This document shows positions 31,117 through 39,696 of a DNA stretch of 40,203 nt, piece after piece. This stretch comes from a virus, in IMG/VR virus record IMGVR_UViG_3300033997_000311, positions 1 to 40,203 of that record; one strand, written 5' to 3'. Numbering within the stretch: position 1 is the stretch's first letter; each line of letters opens with the position of its first letter. The position numbers were made by a program, and so were the translations under genes. A model generated the notes under the pieces. That model searched no databases. It was not told the origin of the DNA and saw nothing but the letters and a program-made list of their open reading frames with translations.

Positions 31117-32657
31117 TGTCCGAGATCGTCATCCTGGTCGAGGTGGACGTCACGGCCCCGGGCGGCGCGACCACCACCCTGCGCTTTTCCGACCGCGCCA
31201 TCCGGCCGCTGCCGCCGACCGACGCCATGCGCCCCAACAGCAAGTGGGACGGCCGCCTGGCCGCGCCGCCGGCGGTGCGCCGCGCCCTGGTCGAGGACAT
31301 GGGCTCGTTGACGGCAGGCTGGGGTGTTGGCCAGCTGCAGCTGCTGAATGGCGACGGCGCCCTGGACGCCTATCGCGGGCATGGCTGGGGCGAGGTCCGT
31401 GTCTATCGCTGGATCGAGGGCGCGCCGTTCAGCGAGGCTCAGCCGCTGTTCTCGGGCCAGGCCGCCACGCCCGTCTATGACCGCTCGGCCAAGCGCGCCG
31501 CGCCGGTGTCGGCCAGCTTCTACGACCCGCGCGTCGAGATGGACCAACCGATCCAGGTCAACCTCTATGGCGGCGGCGGCGGCTACGACGGACCGGTCGA
31601 GCTGAAGGGCCGCGCCAAGCCGCTGGCGTTCGGCGACCTGTCCGACGCGCACGTCCCCGCGCCGCGCGTCGATGCTGCCCATGGCGTCCACCAGCTGCAC
31701 GACGGCGCGATCAGCGTCCTGACCGGCGTCTTCGATCGAGGCGACAACGCCGGCTTGGTCAGCGACGGCGACAAGGTCGGCGCGGTCTTCGACGGCTTCA
31801 CGCCCGCCGCCGCCCACTACGCCACCGACAAGGGGCGCGGCCTGTTCAAGGCCAACACCAGCCCGGTCGGGACCGTCACCTTCGGCCTCAAGGGCGACGC
31901 CACGCCGACCTATGTCGAGACCGCCGGCCCGATCATCGCGCGGTTGCTGGCGCGCCTGGGCGTGCCGGCTGGGCGGATCGGCGCCAGCGTCGCGGGCCTG
32001 GCCGCCGCCGCGCCGATCGGCGTCTTCGACCAAACCGCCAGCCAAGGGCGCGACCTGATCGGCTGGGTGGCCAGGTCCGCGCCGGCGGCGGTGCTGCCGG
32101 GCCGGGATGGCGTCTGGGGCGCGACCCTGATCGCGCCGCCTAAGGCGATCGCCGACTACGCCATCGACCCCTATGACATCGTCGACCTGATCGAGGATCC
32201 CAGCGTGCCGCCGCCGGCCGGGGTGATCCGCGTCGGCTGGGGCCGGATCTGGACCACGTTCCGGGCCGAGGACGTCGCCCCGGCGATCAACGGAACTGCG
32301 GCGGCCCTGCGCCTGGAGACCGAGTACCGTTACGCCCAGGTCGAGGACGCCGCCGCCAAGGCGCGCGGCCCCGGCGCCTGGCGCACCCTGCAGCTGGAGA
32401 CCGCCCTGCGGACCGAGGCCGACGCCGTGGCCCTGGCCGGCCAGCTCAAGGCGCTGTTTGGCCTGCGGGCCGATGGCCTGCCGCGCACCCAGTGGACGGT
32501 GCAGATCCCGATGACCGCCGCGTCGCTGGCCGTGCCGCTCGGGGCGACCGTGCGCCTGATCTATCCGCCGCGCGGGATCGATGACCGCTTCATCCTGCTG
32601 GCCGAGGAGCCGGCCCGGCCCAGCCGCGACTTCACCACCTGGACCTTGTGGGGTTGA
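31116..32657 (+). CDS. Distal tail/hub-like protein
   Basis: 513 residues, beta-rich. RFSDRAIRPLPPTDAMRPNS, WGVGQLQLLNGDGALDAYRG and HGWGEVRVYRWIEGAPFSEA resemble baseplate hub regions of siphoviruses. The C-terminal part (IPMTAASLAVPLGATVRLIY) is probably an OB- or beta-sandwich fold. It follows the tape measure with a 1-bp overlap, the usual site of distal tail proteins. Confidence 0.7.
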   Translation: MSEIVILVEVDVTAPGGATTTLRFSDRAIRPLPPTDAMRPNSKWDGRLAAPPAVRRALVEDMGSLTAGWGVGQLQLLNGDGALDAYRGHGWGEVRVYRWIEGAPFSEAQPLFSGQAATPVYDRSAKRAAPVSASFYDPRVEMDQPIQVNLYGGGGGYDGPVELKGRAKPLAFGDLSDAHVPAPRVDAAHGVHQLHDGAISVLTGVFDRGDNAGLVSDGDKVGAVFDGFTPAAAHYATDKGRGLFKANTSPVGTVTFGLKGDATPTYVETAGPIIARLLARLGVPAGRIGASVAGLAAAAPIGVFDQTASQGRDLIGWVARSAPAAVLPGRDGVWGATLIAPPKAIADYAIDPYDIVDLIEDPSVPPPAGVIRVGWGRIWTTFRAEDVAPAINGTAAALRLETEYRYAQVEDAAAKARGPGAWRTLQLETALRTEADAVALAGQLKALFGLRADGLPRTQWTVQIPMTAASLAVPLGATVRLIYPPRGIDDRFILLAEEPARPSRDFTTWTLWG

Positions 32658-32659
32658 CC

Positions 32660-33535
32660 ATGGACATCCTCGGCCAACTCATCGACGTGAACCTGGCGCT
32701 TGAGGCCACCCTGACCGGCGGCGACTGCGTCCCGAGCCTGCCGCTCACCAACCTGCAGATCCCGGTGGGCGAGTTCCTTAAGAGCCCCGCGCGCTTCGCC
32801 GACGCCACCAACCTGGCCGGCACGAAGTTCGAGGCCGAGCTGCCATGGGCGCAGTCGGTCAATGTCGTCGGCCTGCTCTTCACGACGCTGAGCCGCCGCG
32901 CGCTTTTCCGCCTCACGATCGCCGGGGCTGATGGCGACCTGGCCGCGCCCGTCTACCAGAGCGATTGGACGCCCGTCGTGCCGCGCCTCTGGCAATCGGA
33001 GGATCTCGACTGGGGCGCGCCCAACTGGTGGACCGGCCAGCCGCTCGCGCGCGAGCTAGACCTCTATCCGCGCCACCGCTGGATGCCGCTGCCGACACGC
33101 ACCCTGTGCCGCCGTCTCCGGATCGAATTGGACGACCGCGACAACCCCGCCGGTTGGTTCGATCTGGGCGGGCTGGTGATCGGCTTTGGCTGGTCGCCCA
33201 AAGTCAACTTCGATCGCGGCCGCGAGCGCGGCCTCGTCACCCGCTCCCTGGTCGAAGAAGCGCCGTCCGGCGTCCTGGTCTCCGAGACCCGTCGTCCGCG
33301 CCGCCAGCTCACCGTCACTTGGTCGATGCTGACCCAGACCGACGCCGACCGTCTCAGCGACGCCTCGGTGCGCGCCGGGGACACCGGCATCGTCTACTTC
33401 GCGCCCGATCTCACCGACCCGGCCAGCCTGCTGCGGGAGTGCTTCCCCGCGACGATCTCGGCCCACCCCCAGCCGCGCATCGGCTTCCCCGGGCTCCATT
33501 CCGCCACCGCCACTTTCCGAGAGGTCATCGCATGA
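32660..33535 (+). CDS. Distal tail structural protein
   Basis: 291 residues. A beta-sandwich protein (FADATNLAGTKFEAELPWAQ; WMPLPTRTLCRRLRIELDDR) with YQSDWTPVVPRLWQSEDLDW, similar in style to carbohydrate-binding or tail-tip proteins of transposable siphophages. The ATG at 32660 is chosen over an in-frame GTG at 32648, which overlaps the previous gene. Its stop overlaps the fiber start. Confidence 0.7.
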   Translation: MDILGQLIDVNLALEATLTGGDCVPSLPLTNLQIPVGEFLKSPARFADATNLAGTKFEAELPWAQSVNVVGLLFTTLSRRALFRLTIAGADGDLAAPVYQSDWTPVVPRLWQSEDLDWGAPNWWTGQPLARELDLYPRHRWMPLPTRTLCRRLRIELDDRDNPAGWFDLGGLVIGFGWSPKVNFDRGRERGLVTRSLVEEAPSGVLVSETRRPRRQLTVTWSMLTQTDADRLSDASVRAGDTGIVYFAPDLTDPASLLRECFPATISAHPQPRIGFPGLHSATATFREVIA

Positions 33536-35718
33536 GCGCCGCCACGGACCGCCTCACCAGCGGCTACTACAACAGCCTTCCCCGCAGCGGGACGAACCCC
33601 GGCGGCATGGACGACGGCGGCCACGTCGAGAACTTCCCGGCGGCTCTGGACGACGTCGGCGCGGCGGCCGTGGAGATGATCGCCGACAACGCCGCGACCA
33701 AGGCCGCGATCCTGGCGGACAACGACGCCACCCAGGCGGCGATCGTCGCGGACAACGACGCCACCCAGGCCGCGATCGAGGCCGACAACGACGCCACGGC
33801 GGCGGCCGTCGCTGGTTCCGCCGCCACCGCCGTCGCGGCCCGGGACACTGCCGTTGGGGCTAAGGACACCGCCGTCGCCAAGGCCGCCGAGGCCTCGATG
33901 TCCTCGGCCACCGCCCTGCGCGAGATCGTCGCCAACTTCCCCGACCGGCTCGACGCCACGGCCTACGCCTTCACCGAGGCGCTGACCGGCGATCCCTCGG
34001 CCGTGGCCTCCGCGCCCGGCGCCAAGATCGTGAACGCCGCCGGCTTCGGCTACGTCTACCAGGCCGCCGGCGCGGCCACCCTGGCCCACAAGGGCGTGAT
34101 CACCGCCGGCGCCGAGTATGTCATCGAGGTCGCGGTCGAGATCGAGCAGACCGTCGTCGGGGCCGGCGAGACGCCCGCCGCCCGCATCCGCCTGCAGGGG
34201 CTCGACAAGGACTACGCCTCGACTGGCGCGGCGGTGACCAGCCCGCTGGTCGTCACCCCGGTCGGCGTGACCGTGGTCACCCACCGGTTCGCCTATGTCG
34301 CCCCGGCCGGCGGCACGGCCTGGCCCCAACCTGGCGTGGCGCTATGGCTGCGGCCGGCCGTCGACATCAACCGCAAGTCCGATGACAGCGGCGCGGCGGC
34401 CGGATCCACGGCCCGCGTTCGCCGGCTGACCGTGCGCGATGTCACCGCCGTGGTCGCGGCCGAGCTGGCGGCGGCGGCCGCCGCCGCCGCCGCCGCCGCC
34501 GTGACCTTCTCGAACCAGCCCGACGCCGAGGCCGGCTTGAGGGCGGACACAGTCATGAGCCCCCTGCAGACCGCCCAAGCGATCGCCTATCAGGCGCTGG
34601 CGGTCGGGGCGGTGATCAAGGCCGCCGCCACGCCTGGGCCGAGGTTCCTGCTGTGCGACGGCGCGTCGTATCTGAAGACGACCTATCCGGCCCTGGCCGG
34701 CATCCTCGGCGACCGGCATGCGTCCTACGCCCTGACCACGCCCACCCTGAAGGCCGGCTACACGTTCCCGGCCATCTACGCCGAGGCCGGGCTCGCGATC
34801 GCCATTGGGACCAACGGTAATATCCAGACCTCGGCGGACGGCGCGACCTGGACCGAGCGGGCCCTGTCGACCGCGAACTTCAACGAAGGCCGGGGTGTCA
34901 TCAAGCTGGCCGCCAAGTACTACGCCTACGGCATCGGGACCGGGACAGGAGTTCGCGCCCTGGTCTCCAGCGCCAACGGGACCACAGGCTGGGCCGACGT
35001 GGCGGCCTTCGCAGCGTTCGCCAATGGCCAGGCCGGCATCTCGTCCATGGCCTATGGCACGCTCGCAGGCGTTGCGACCGTGGTCGCGGTGGGAGGATCA
35101 GAGAGCGGCGCGTACATTCAGTTGAGGTATTCGACAGACGAAGGGATCAATTGGGCGCATGCCGACCCATGGTCGCCCGGCGGCTACGGCTCCAGCGCCG
35201 CTAAGGTTCTAGTCGCCAACGGGGTGATCGCGCTCTTTTTCGGGGCCGGGAACGTCTTCAAGCGAGGCGCTTCGATAGCCGCCATAGCTGACGTCATCGG
35301 CATTCCGGCGGTGCCGTCTTCGGTCGATATCGGCAACAATCTCTTTGTCTGCATCATCGGCGGGAAGATCTACACCAGCCCCGATTTGTTGTCGTTCACC
35401 TACCAAGAGCCGCCGGCGCCGCTGACCACGTCGTCGTTCATATACCTCGGTCACTTCAACGGCGCGCACCATTTCCGGGCCAGTTTTGACGGCTTCGCTC
35501 GCTGCTACGCCACTGCGAATTTCGTGAATTGGCAGCGTGTTCAGCTCCCTGCGGGCATTCAGGAAGCGACGTCGCCGCTTAAGCCCATAGCGGGCAAGTT
35601 CATCACCGCCACCGGGACCGAGAAGGCCTTGCTGGCGTCCTTCACGCACAACGCCACGACCCAGTTTCCGGTGCCGTGGACCCCCGGCGACATGCCCAGC
35701 TACATCAAGGCGTACTGA
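33532..35718 (+). CDS. Tail fiber with hendecad stalk, collar domain and propeller-like head
   Basis: 728 residues. Residues about 52-94 are four 11-residue repeats (ADNDATQAAIV type), a trimeric coiled-coil stalk. A beta domain and a run of 11 Ala (near 313-323) follow. Residues about 363-405 match the phage tail collar domain (FLLCDGASYLKTTYPALAGI). From about 420 the sequence has sialidase/WD-like propeller blades (ASADGATWTE-type: IQTSADGATWTERALS, RYSTDEGINWAHADPW, IYTSPDLLSFTYQEPP), likely the receptor-binding head. The 3' half has lower G+C (53% in 35101-35160 by hand count), suggesting exchange. Confidence 0.85.
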   Translation: MSAATDRLTSGYYNSLPRSGTNPGGMDDGGHVENFPAALDDVGAAAVEMIADNAATKAAILADNDATQAAIVADNDATQAAIEADNDATAAAVAGSAATAVAARDTAVGAKDTAVAKAAEASMSSATALREIVANFPDRLDATAYAFTEALTGDPSAVASAPGAKIVNAAGFGYVYQAAGAATLAHKGVITAGAEYVIEVAVEIEQTVVGAGETPAARIRLQGLDKDYASTGAAVTSPLVVTPVGVTVVTHRFAYVAPAGGTAWPQPGVALWLRPAVDINRKSDDSGAAAGSTARVRRLTVRDVTAVVAAELAAAAAAAAAAAVTFSNQPDAEAGLRADTVMSPLQTAQAIAYQALAVGAVIKAAATPGPRFLLCDGASYLKTTYPALAGILGDRHASYALTTPTLKAGYTFPAIYAEAGLAIAIGTNGNIQTSADGATWTERALSTANFNEGRGVIKLAAKYYAYGIGTGTGVRALVSSANGTTGWADVAAFAAFANGQAGISSMAYGTLAGVATVVAVGGSESGAYIQLRYSTDEGINWAHADPWSPGGYGSSAAKVLVANGVIALFFGAGNVFKRGASIAAIADVIGIPAVPSSVDIGNNLFVCIIGGKIYTSPDLLSFTYQEPPAPLTTSSFIYLGHFNGAHHFRASFDGFARCYATANFVNWQRVQLPAGIQEATSPLKPIAGKFITATGTEKALLASFTHNATTQFPVPWTPGDMPSYIKAY
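33685..33816 (+). repeat. 33-bp tandem repeats in the fiber gene
   Basis: Repeat units start at 33685, 33718, 33751 and 33784, exactly 33 bp apart. The second and third differ at only a few bases over GACAACGACGCCACCCAGGC. They encode the 11-residue stalk repeat. In-frame unit gain or loss would change stalk length. Confidence 0.8.
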
Positions 35719-35720
35719 CC

Positions 35721-36542
35721 ATGATCACCATCTGCGAAATCGCGCCCGAAACCCTGGATTGGACCGGCCAGGTCGACGCCATCGAGGACGGCGCCGAGGT
35801 CCCGGCCGGCTGGGTCGCCGCCGAGCCGCCCCAGCTGGCCGAGGGGCAGGTCGCCACCTGGTCGGGCGAGGCCTGGTGGATCACCGGCCCGCCGCCGGAA
35901 GAGCCCCCGAGCCTGATCCACCGGATCGACGTGGGGACCTCGATCTACACCGGCGAGAGCGTCGAGATCGCGGCCGCCGCGCCCTGCCCGCAGGGCTGGG
36001 TCCGCGCCGAAGCTCCGCCGGCGGCCGAGGCGGGCCAGGCCGTCTACTGGCTGGGCGGCGAGTGGCTGGTGGGCGATGCGCCGGCCCCGTCGATCGAGCC
36101 GGCCCGCGCGGCCAAGCGCGCTCAGGTCGACGCCCTCTACGAGGCCAAGAACACGGCCAACTTCGCCTGGGACTTCGGCTCGATCGAGGCCCTGGACGAT
36201 CTCGAAACCTCGGTTGGTCCGGCCGGGACCCGCTCGCTCCAGATCCGGGGCATCGAGGACAAGACCAACTGGACGGCCGTCCACACCGCCGCCACGGCCG
36301 CCGTTGTCGCCGGCCAGCCCGGGGCCCTGGTTCCGATCAAGTGCGACGACAACGTCTGGGTCCAGACGACGGCGCTCGACGTCCTGACCGTCCTGACCGT
36401 GGGCCAGGCCGGCCACATGGCCCTGCTGACCCGCCAGAGCGCGAACCTGGCCCGCTATGGCGCCCTCAAGAAGCTGGTCGCCGACGCCGTGACCCAGGCT
36501 GAACTCGACGCCATCGACCTGACCGCCGGCTGGCCGGAGTAG
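35721..36542 (+). CDS. Fiber-associated protein with DUF4376-like C-terminus
   Basis: 273 residues. The N-terminal half has tryptophan-containing repeats of a carbohydrate-binding-module style (VATWSGEAWWITGPPPEEPP; AVYWLGGEWLVGDAPAP). The C-terminal half (RAQVDALYEAKNTANFAWDF, then YGALKKLVADAVTQAELDAI) matches DUF4376, common in tail fiber assembly or fiber-hinge proteins. Position between two fiber-type genes supports a fiber assembly or connector role. Confidence 0.75.
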   Translation: MITICEIAPETLDWTGQVDAIEDGAEVPAGWVAAEPPQLAEGQVATWSGEAWWITGPPPEEPPSLIHRIDVGTSIYTGESVEIAAAAPCPQGWVRAEAPPAAEAGQAVYWLGGEWLVGDAPAPSIEPARAAKRAQVDALYEAKNTANFAWDFGSIEALDDLETSVGPAGTRSLQIRGIEDKTNWTAVHTAATAAVVAGQPGALVPIKCDDNVWVQTTALDVLTVLTVGQAGHMALLTRQSANLARYGALKKLVADAVTQAELDAIDLTAGWPE

Positions 36543-36546
36543 GGCC

Positions 36547-38325
36547 ATGAAGCTGCGACCTCTGAAGGAAGGCGCGCCCGGCAAGAGCGTCTGGCCCGCC
36601 ATTGACCCCTATCCGGACGTCCACGGCTTGGTGCTGGATTTCGTGGGCGGGAAGACGTGCGGAAGGCCGTTCTACAAGCTGTTGAACGACCGCTACGCCG
36701 ACGTGACCCAGATCCCGGGCTGGAGCTATTCGGGCTCGACCAGCAACGGCTTGCCCCGCTATGCCGAGACGCGGGCTGGGCGGCTGGTGCCGTTCGCAGC
36801 CGGAGTTCCTCGGATCACCGACCGTGGATTGTTGATCGAAGGGGCGCGGACCAACAAGGTCACGGTCTATAACGCCAATCCCACGACAACGGCTGGCATC
36901 AATCTCGGCTTTTCCGGTGGAACGGCCAGTATCGAAATCGTCGATGACACGGCGGCGCTCGCCGCCGCCGGTCTTGCGACGGTCGCTTCGTCTGGAAAGG
37001 TGTTTCGCCTCAGCTACACCGGGGTGACGTTTGCCTTTGTCCAGATTTCTGGCGCGGTCGGCAATTTGAACGCGCACGTCGGTAGCGTCTGGGCTCGTGG
37101 CGACGCCGGCAACATCGCCCTGAGTAACAATGAAGGTCAGGCCCGCTTCTCCGCCTCCAGTGGCTATAAGCGCGTCTCCACGCCGTCGGTTGTGCCGGGC
37201 GCGACCACGCGCAACCTTCAGATCGCTAGCGCTTCGGGTACGGGCGTCATCTACTTCATCCTGCCTCAGCTCGAAGAAGGGGTGGCCCCATCTTCGACGA
37301 TCGTGACGACTGGAGCGTCGGCGACCCGCGCTGCCGACAGCGCTACGATCAACGGCCTTTACGGCATCCTGGGCCAGTTCCGTGCAAACATGCTCTCCAA
37401 CTCGCAGGCCTTTGGCGCAGCGAGTTGGACGAAGTCGAACGCGACGGTCATCAACGACACCGCCGCAGCGCCCGACGGCCAGTTCACGGCCGAGAAGATC
37501 GTAGAGGCGGTGACGGGGCCGTCGAATCACGGCGTCCAGCAGAGCATCGGGCCTGTGATACGCGGAACGTTCTCGATCTACGCAAAGAAGGGTGAGCGTG
37601 ATTGGCTCTGGCTTTACTTCGCCTCCTACTCTGCGGGGTCGGCTTGGTTCGATCTAACAAACGGGGTCGTTGGTACCACTGAGGCCAGCATAGCGGCGTC
37701 CATCACCGATGCGGGGAACGGCTGGTGGCGATGCACTATCCGCCAGACCAACAATAACTCGGCTGCTGGTGTCGCTGCCCTTGTCACGACTGGCAACGGC
37801 GTTGTCCAGTATGCCGGCGACGGAGTGTCAGGGCTCTATCTGTGGGGAGCACAGGTCGAGGCCGGTAGCGTTGCGACTGAGTACATTCGCACAACCTCGG
37901 CGCCAGCGGGTGCGGGTACGCCGATCACCCTTTCCGTGGCGGCGGACCTGCCGGCGATGGATGGGGTCACGCGGTACCTAGCACAAGCCCACCGCAACAA
38001 TGGCAATCGCATCGTCATTTCGCGAGAGTCGACGAACGGCCTGCTGACGTTCAGCCTCGCGGACAGCGGTGGCGGCTCGATCAGCGCGGGGGCTAAGACC
38101 GGTGCGCGCGTCATCAAGTCCGCAGCTCGCGTCCGGCCCACCGGAACGACCCCGGCCGCCGACGGCACCTTGGTCGCGCCGATCTCGTTCGCTCCGCCAA
38201 GCGGGCTAACGACGATTGATGTCGGCTCGTCCTCCGGCGCTAGCAGCTTCCTGTTTGGCTATGTCCAAAGGCTCGTGGTCTTGGGCGATACCGATGACAC
38301 TCAACTCGCGGGGCTCGTCGCATGA
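36547..38325 (+). CDS. Receptor-binding/tail spike-like protein with two lectin-like modules
   Basis: 592 residues. Two related beta-sandwich modules are seen. The first runs from GLLIEGARTNKVTVYNANPT to ILPQLEEGVAPSSTIVTTGA; the second from RANMLSNSQAFGAASWTKSN to LWGAQVEAGSVATEYIRTTS. Each has a start with Asn residues, a central WWRCTIRQ-type strand or equivalent, and a QxExG ending, typical of carbohydrate-binding modules in phage tail proteins. A third beta region closes the protein (LTIDVGSSSG-like repeats near the end). G+C falls in the middle of the gene. It probably binds surface glycans. Confidence 0.75.
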   Translation: MKLRPLKEGAPGKSVWPAIDPYPDVHGLVLDFVGGKTCGRPFYKLLNDRYADVTQIPGWSYSGSTSNGLPRYAETRAGRLVPFAAGVPRITDRGLLIEGARTNKVTVYNANPTTTAGINLGFSGGTASIEIVDDTAALAAAGLATVASSGKVFRLSYTGVTFAFVQISGAVGNLNAHVGSVWARGDAGNIALSNNEGQARFSASSGYKRVSTPSVVPGATTRNLQIASASGTGVIYFILPQLEEGVAPSSTIVTTGASATRAADSATINGLYGILGQFRANMLSNSQAFGAASWTKSNATVINDTAAAPDGQFTAEKIVEAVTGPSNHGVQQSIGPVIRGTFSIYAKKGERDWLWLYFASYSAGSAWFDLTNGVVGTTEASIAASITDAGNGWWRCTIRQTNNNSAAGVAALVTTGNGVVQYAGDGVSGLYLWGAQVEAGSVATEYIRTTSAPAGAGTPITLSVAADLPAMDGVTRYLAQAHRNNGNRIVISRESTNGLLTFSLADSGGGSISAGAKTGARVIKSAARVRPTGTTPAADGTLVAPISFAPPSGLTTIDVGSSSGASSFLFGYVQRLVVLGDTDDTQLAGLVA

Positions 38326-38711
38326 GCGCCTTCACCGGAGCATTGACGATCACCGAACTGGACGCCGGCCGTGGCCTGTGGCGGCTGGAACAGGAACTTC
38401 CGTACGAGGTCGGTTCTGAAGGATCGAACCGCTGGGTGATCGCCCCAGCCGGCATGACGACCGATGGCGCGACCACCATGCTCTTCCGGCCGATCCTCCC
38501 GGCCTGGGGGACATACAGCCGGGCGGCTGTCATCCACGATCACCTTTGCGATCTCCTCCGGACGGGCTCGCCCCACCCCGAGGCTCCGACCTATGCGACC
38601 GCCGCGCGGGTGTTCCGTGAAGCGGCGAAGGTGACGGGAACGTCGCTGCCGGTGCGCTGGACGATGTGGGCGGCGATCCGGGTTTGGTTCGCTCTGCGGG
38701 GCAAGACCTAG
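38322..38711 (+). CDS. DUF1353 family protein
   Basis: 129 residues. RWVIAPAGMTTDGATTMLFR, YSRAAVIHDHLCDLLRTGSP and AARVFREAAKVTGTSLPVRW match DUF1353 (PF07087 type): the conserved TDGA near the middle and the HDHL motif, which could bind metal. Members occur in the tail or lysis region of many phages and a peptidase-like role has been suggested by fold, not proven. ATGA overlap with the spike gene; last gene of the late operon. Confidence 0.85.
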   Translation: MSAFTGALTITELDAGRGLWRLEQELPYEVGSEGSNRWVIAPAGMTTDGATTMLFRPILPAWGTYSRAAVIHDHLCDLLRTGSPHPEAPTYATAARVFREAAKVTGTSLPVRWTMWAAIRVWFALRGKT

Positions 38712-38714
38712 TTA

Positions 38715-38836
38715 CTCCCGTCTTTGACGGGGGCCGGGGCGCGCCAACGCCCCGAGCCGAGGGGTTCGAGGCCCCTCACGTCCGGGGGTGCACGCCCCTT
38801 TCGCCCCGCCACCGGTCCGACCGGCGGGGTCTTTCT
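38715..38836 (+). repeat. Five consecutive hairpins between DUF1353 and methylase genes
   Basis: Within 116 bp lie five separate stems: CCCGTC/GACGGG (38717-38722, 38726-38731), GGGGCG/CGCCCC (38736-38741, 38748-38753), GAGGGG/CCCCTC (38759-38764, 38772-38777), GGGG/CCCC (38785-38788, 38795-38798) and CCCCG+CCGGT/ACCGG+CGGGG (38804-38829). The last is followed by TCTTTCT and is a good terminator. The others have no coding explanation and could form a structured RNA. Confidence 0.7.
38804..38836 (+). terminator. Terminator of the tail operon
   Basis: CCCCG (38804-38808) pairs with CGGGG (38825-38829) and CCGGT (38812-38816) with ACCGG (38820-38824), leaving a 3-nt loop and a small bulge. It is followed by TCTTTCT. 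It ends 15 bp before the methylase start, so the methylase probably has its own promoter or relies on read-through. Confidence 0.75.
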
Positions 38837-38850
38837 GAGTAGCGATCCAC

Positions 38851-39657
38851 ATGGAGTCGAGTCCGATTTTCACCGCTGTCGCGCCCGTAAAGCCGGCGGC
38901 TCCCTACCTCGGCGGGAAGCGCAACCTGGCCAAGCGCCTGGTCGCTCTCATCGAGACCATGCCTCACACTGTCTACGCCGAGCCCTTCGTCGGCATGGGC
39001 GGGGTGTTCTTCCGCCGCAGGCTGCGCCCCAGGGCCGAGGTCATCAACGACTGGAGCCGCGACGTCTGGACGTTCTTCCGGGTGCTCCAGGACCACTACG
39101 TGGCCTTCATGGACCTGATCCGGTTCCACATCAGCTCGCGGGCCGAGTTCGACCGCCTCAAGAGCCTGGACCCGAAGAACATGACCGACCTGCAGCGTGC
39201 GGCCCGCTTCCTCTACCTCCAGAAGCTGGCGTTCGGCGGGAAGATCAACGGCCGGAACTATGGGGTCTCGCTGGAACGGCCGGCGCGCTTCGACGTGACC
39301 AGGCTGGCCGGCGACCTGGCCGAGATCCGCGACCGTCTGGCCGGGGTCGAGATCGAGTGCCTGCCCTGGGCCGAGTTCCTGGCCCGGCGTGACACCCCCG
39401 GAACCCTCTTCTATCTCGACCCGCCTTACTGGGCCTGCGAGACCGACTACGGCGAGGGGATGTTCAGCCGCGCCGACTTCGAGGCCCTGGCGGTCGCTTT
39501 GAAGGGGCTTAAAGGGCGGTTCGTAATGTCTTTGAACGACGTTCCAGGCGTCCGCGAGACCTTCAAGGACTTCCAGATCGAGGCGGTCGGCACCCACTAC
39601 GGCGTCGCCGGCGGCGGGGCCGCCCCGGCGCGGGAGGTGATCATCACGCCCGCCTAG
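38851..39657 (+). CDS. Dam-type (D12 class) N6-adenine DNA methyltransferase
   Basis: 268 residues. APYLGGKRNLAKRLVALIET contains the N-terminal P-x-x-GGK motif, AEPFVGMGG (43-51) is the AdoMet-binding motif I and DPPYW (190-194) is catalytic motif IV. The order is that of alpha-class adenine methylases such as Dam. The recognition site cannot be read from the sequence. It lies at the far right, where Mu carries its mom modification gene, so protection of phage DNA from host restriction is the likely role; host gene control is possible. It is unrelated to the host CcrM type by motif order. Confidence 0.92.
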   Translation: MESSPIFTAVAPVKPAAPYLGGKRNLAKRLVALIETMPHTVYAEPFVGMGGVFFRRRLRPRAEVINDWSRDVWTFFRVLQDHYVAFMDLIRFHISSRAEFDRLKSLDPKNMTDLQRAARFLYLQKLAFGGKINGRNYGVSLERPARFDVTRLAGDLAEIRDRLAGVEIECLPWAEFLARRDTPGTLFYLDPPYWACETDYGEGMFSRADFEALAVALKGLKGRFVMSLNDVPGVRETFKDFQIEAVGTHYGVAGGGAAPAREVIITPA

Positions 39658-39671
39658 CTTGCCGCCGGCCG

Positions 39672-39696
39672 GGGCGGAGGAGTAGAGCCTCCGCCC
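39672..39696 (+). promoter_or_regulatory. Stem-loop directly before the zinc-ribbon gene start
   Basis: A perfect 9-bp stem GGGCGGAGG (39672-39680) and CCTCCGCCC (39688-39696) with loop AGTAGAG ends exactly at the ATG of 39697. The only Shine-Dalgarno-like sequence, GGAGG (39676-39680), is buried in the 5' arm. It begins 15 bp after the methylase stop and has no U-tract. It may regulate translation, or act as a partial terminator. Confidence 0.65.

Noticed and set aside
33685-33816. 33-bp repeats as a CRISPR-like array
   Set aside because: The units are adjacent without spacers, in frame, and encode an 11-residue coiled-coil repeat in the fiber.
38759-38777. tRNA-like T-arm (GGGG TTCGAGG CCCC)
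   Set aside because: The loop and stem fit a T-arm, but no 5' acceptor strand complementary to the following CACGTCC, nor D- or anticodon arms, can be found upstream. It is one of five neighbouring hairpins.
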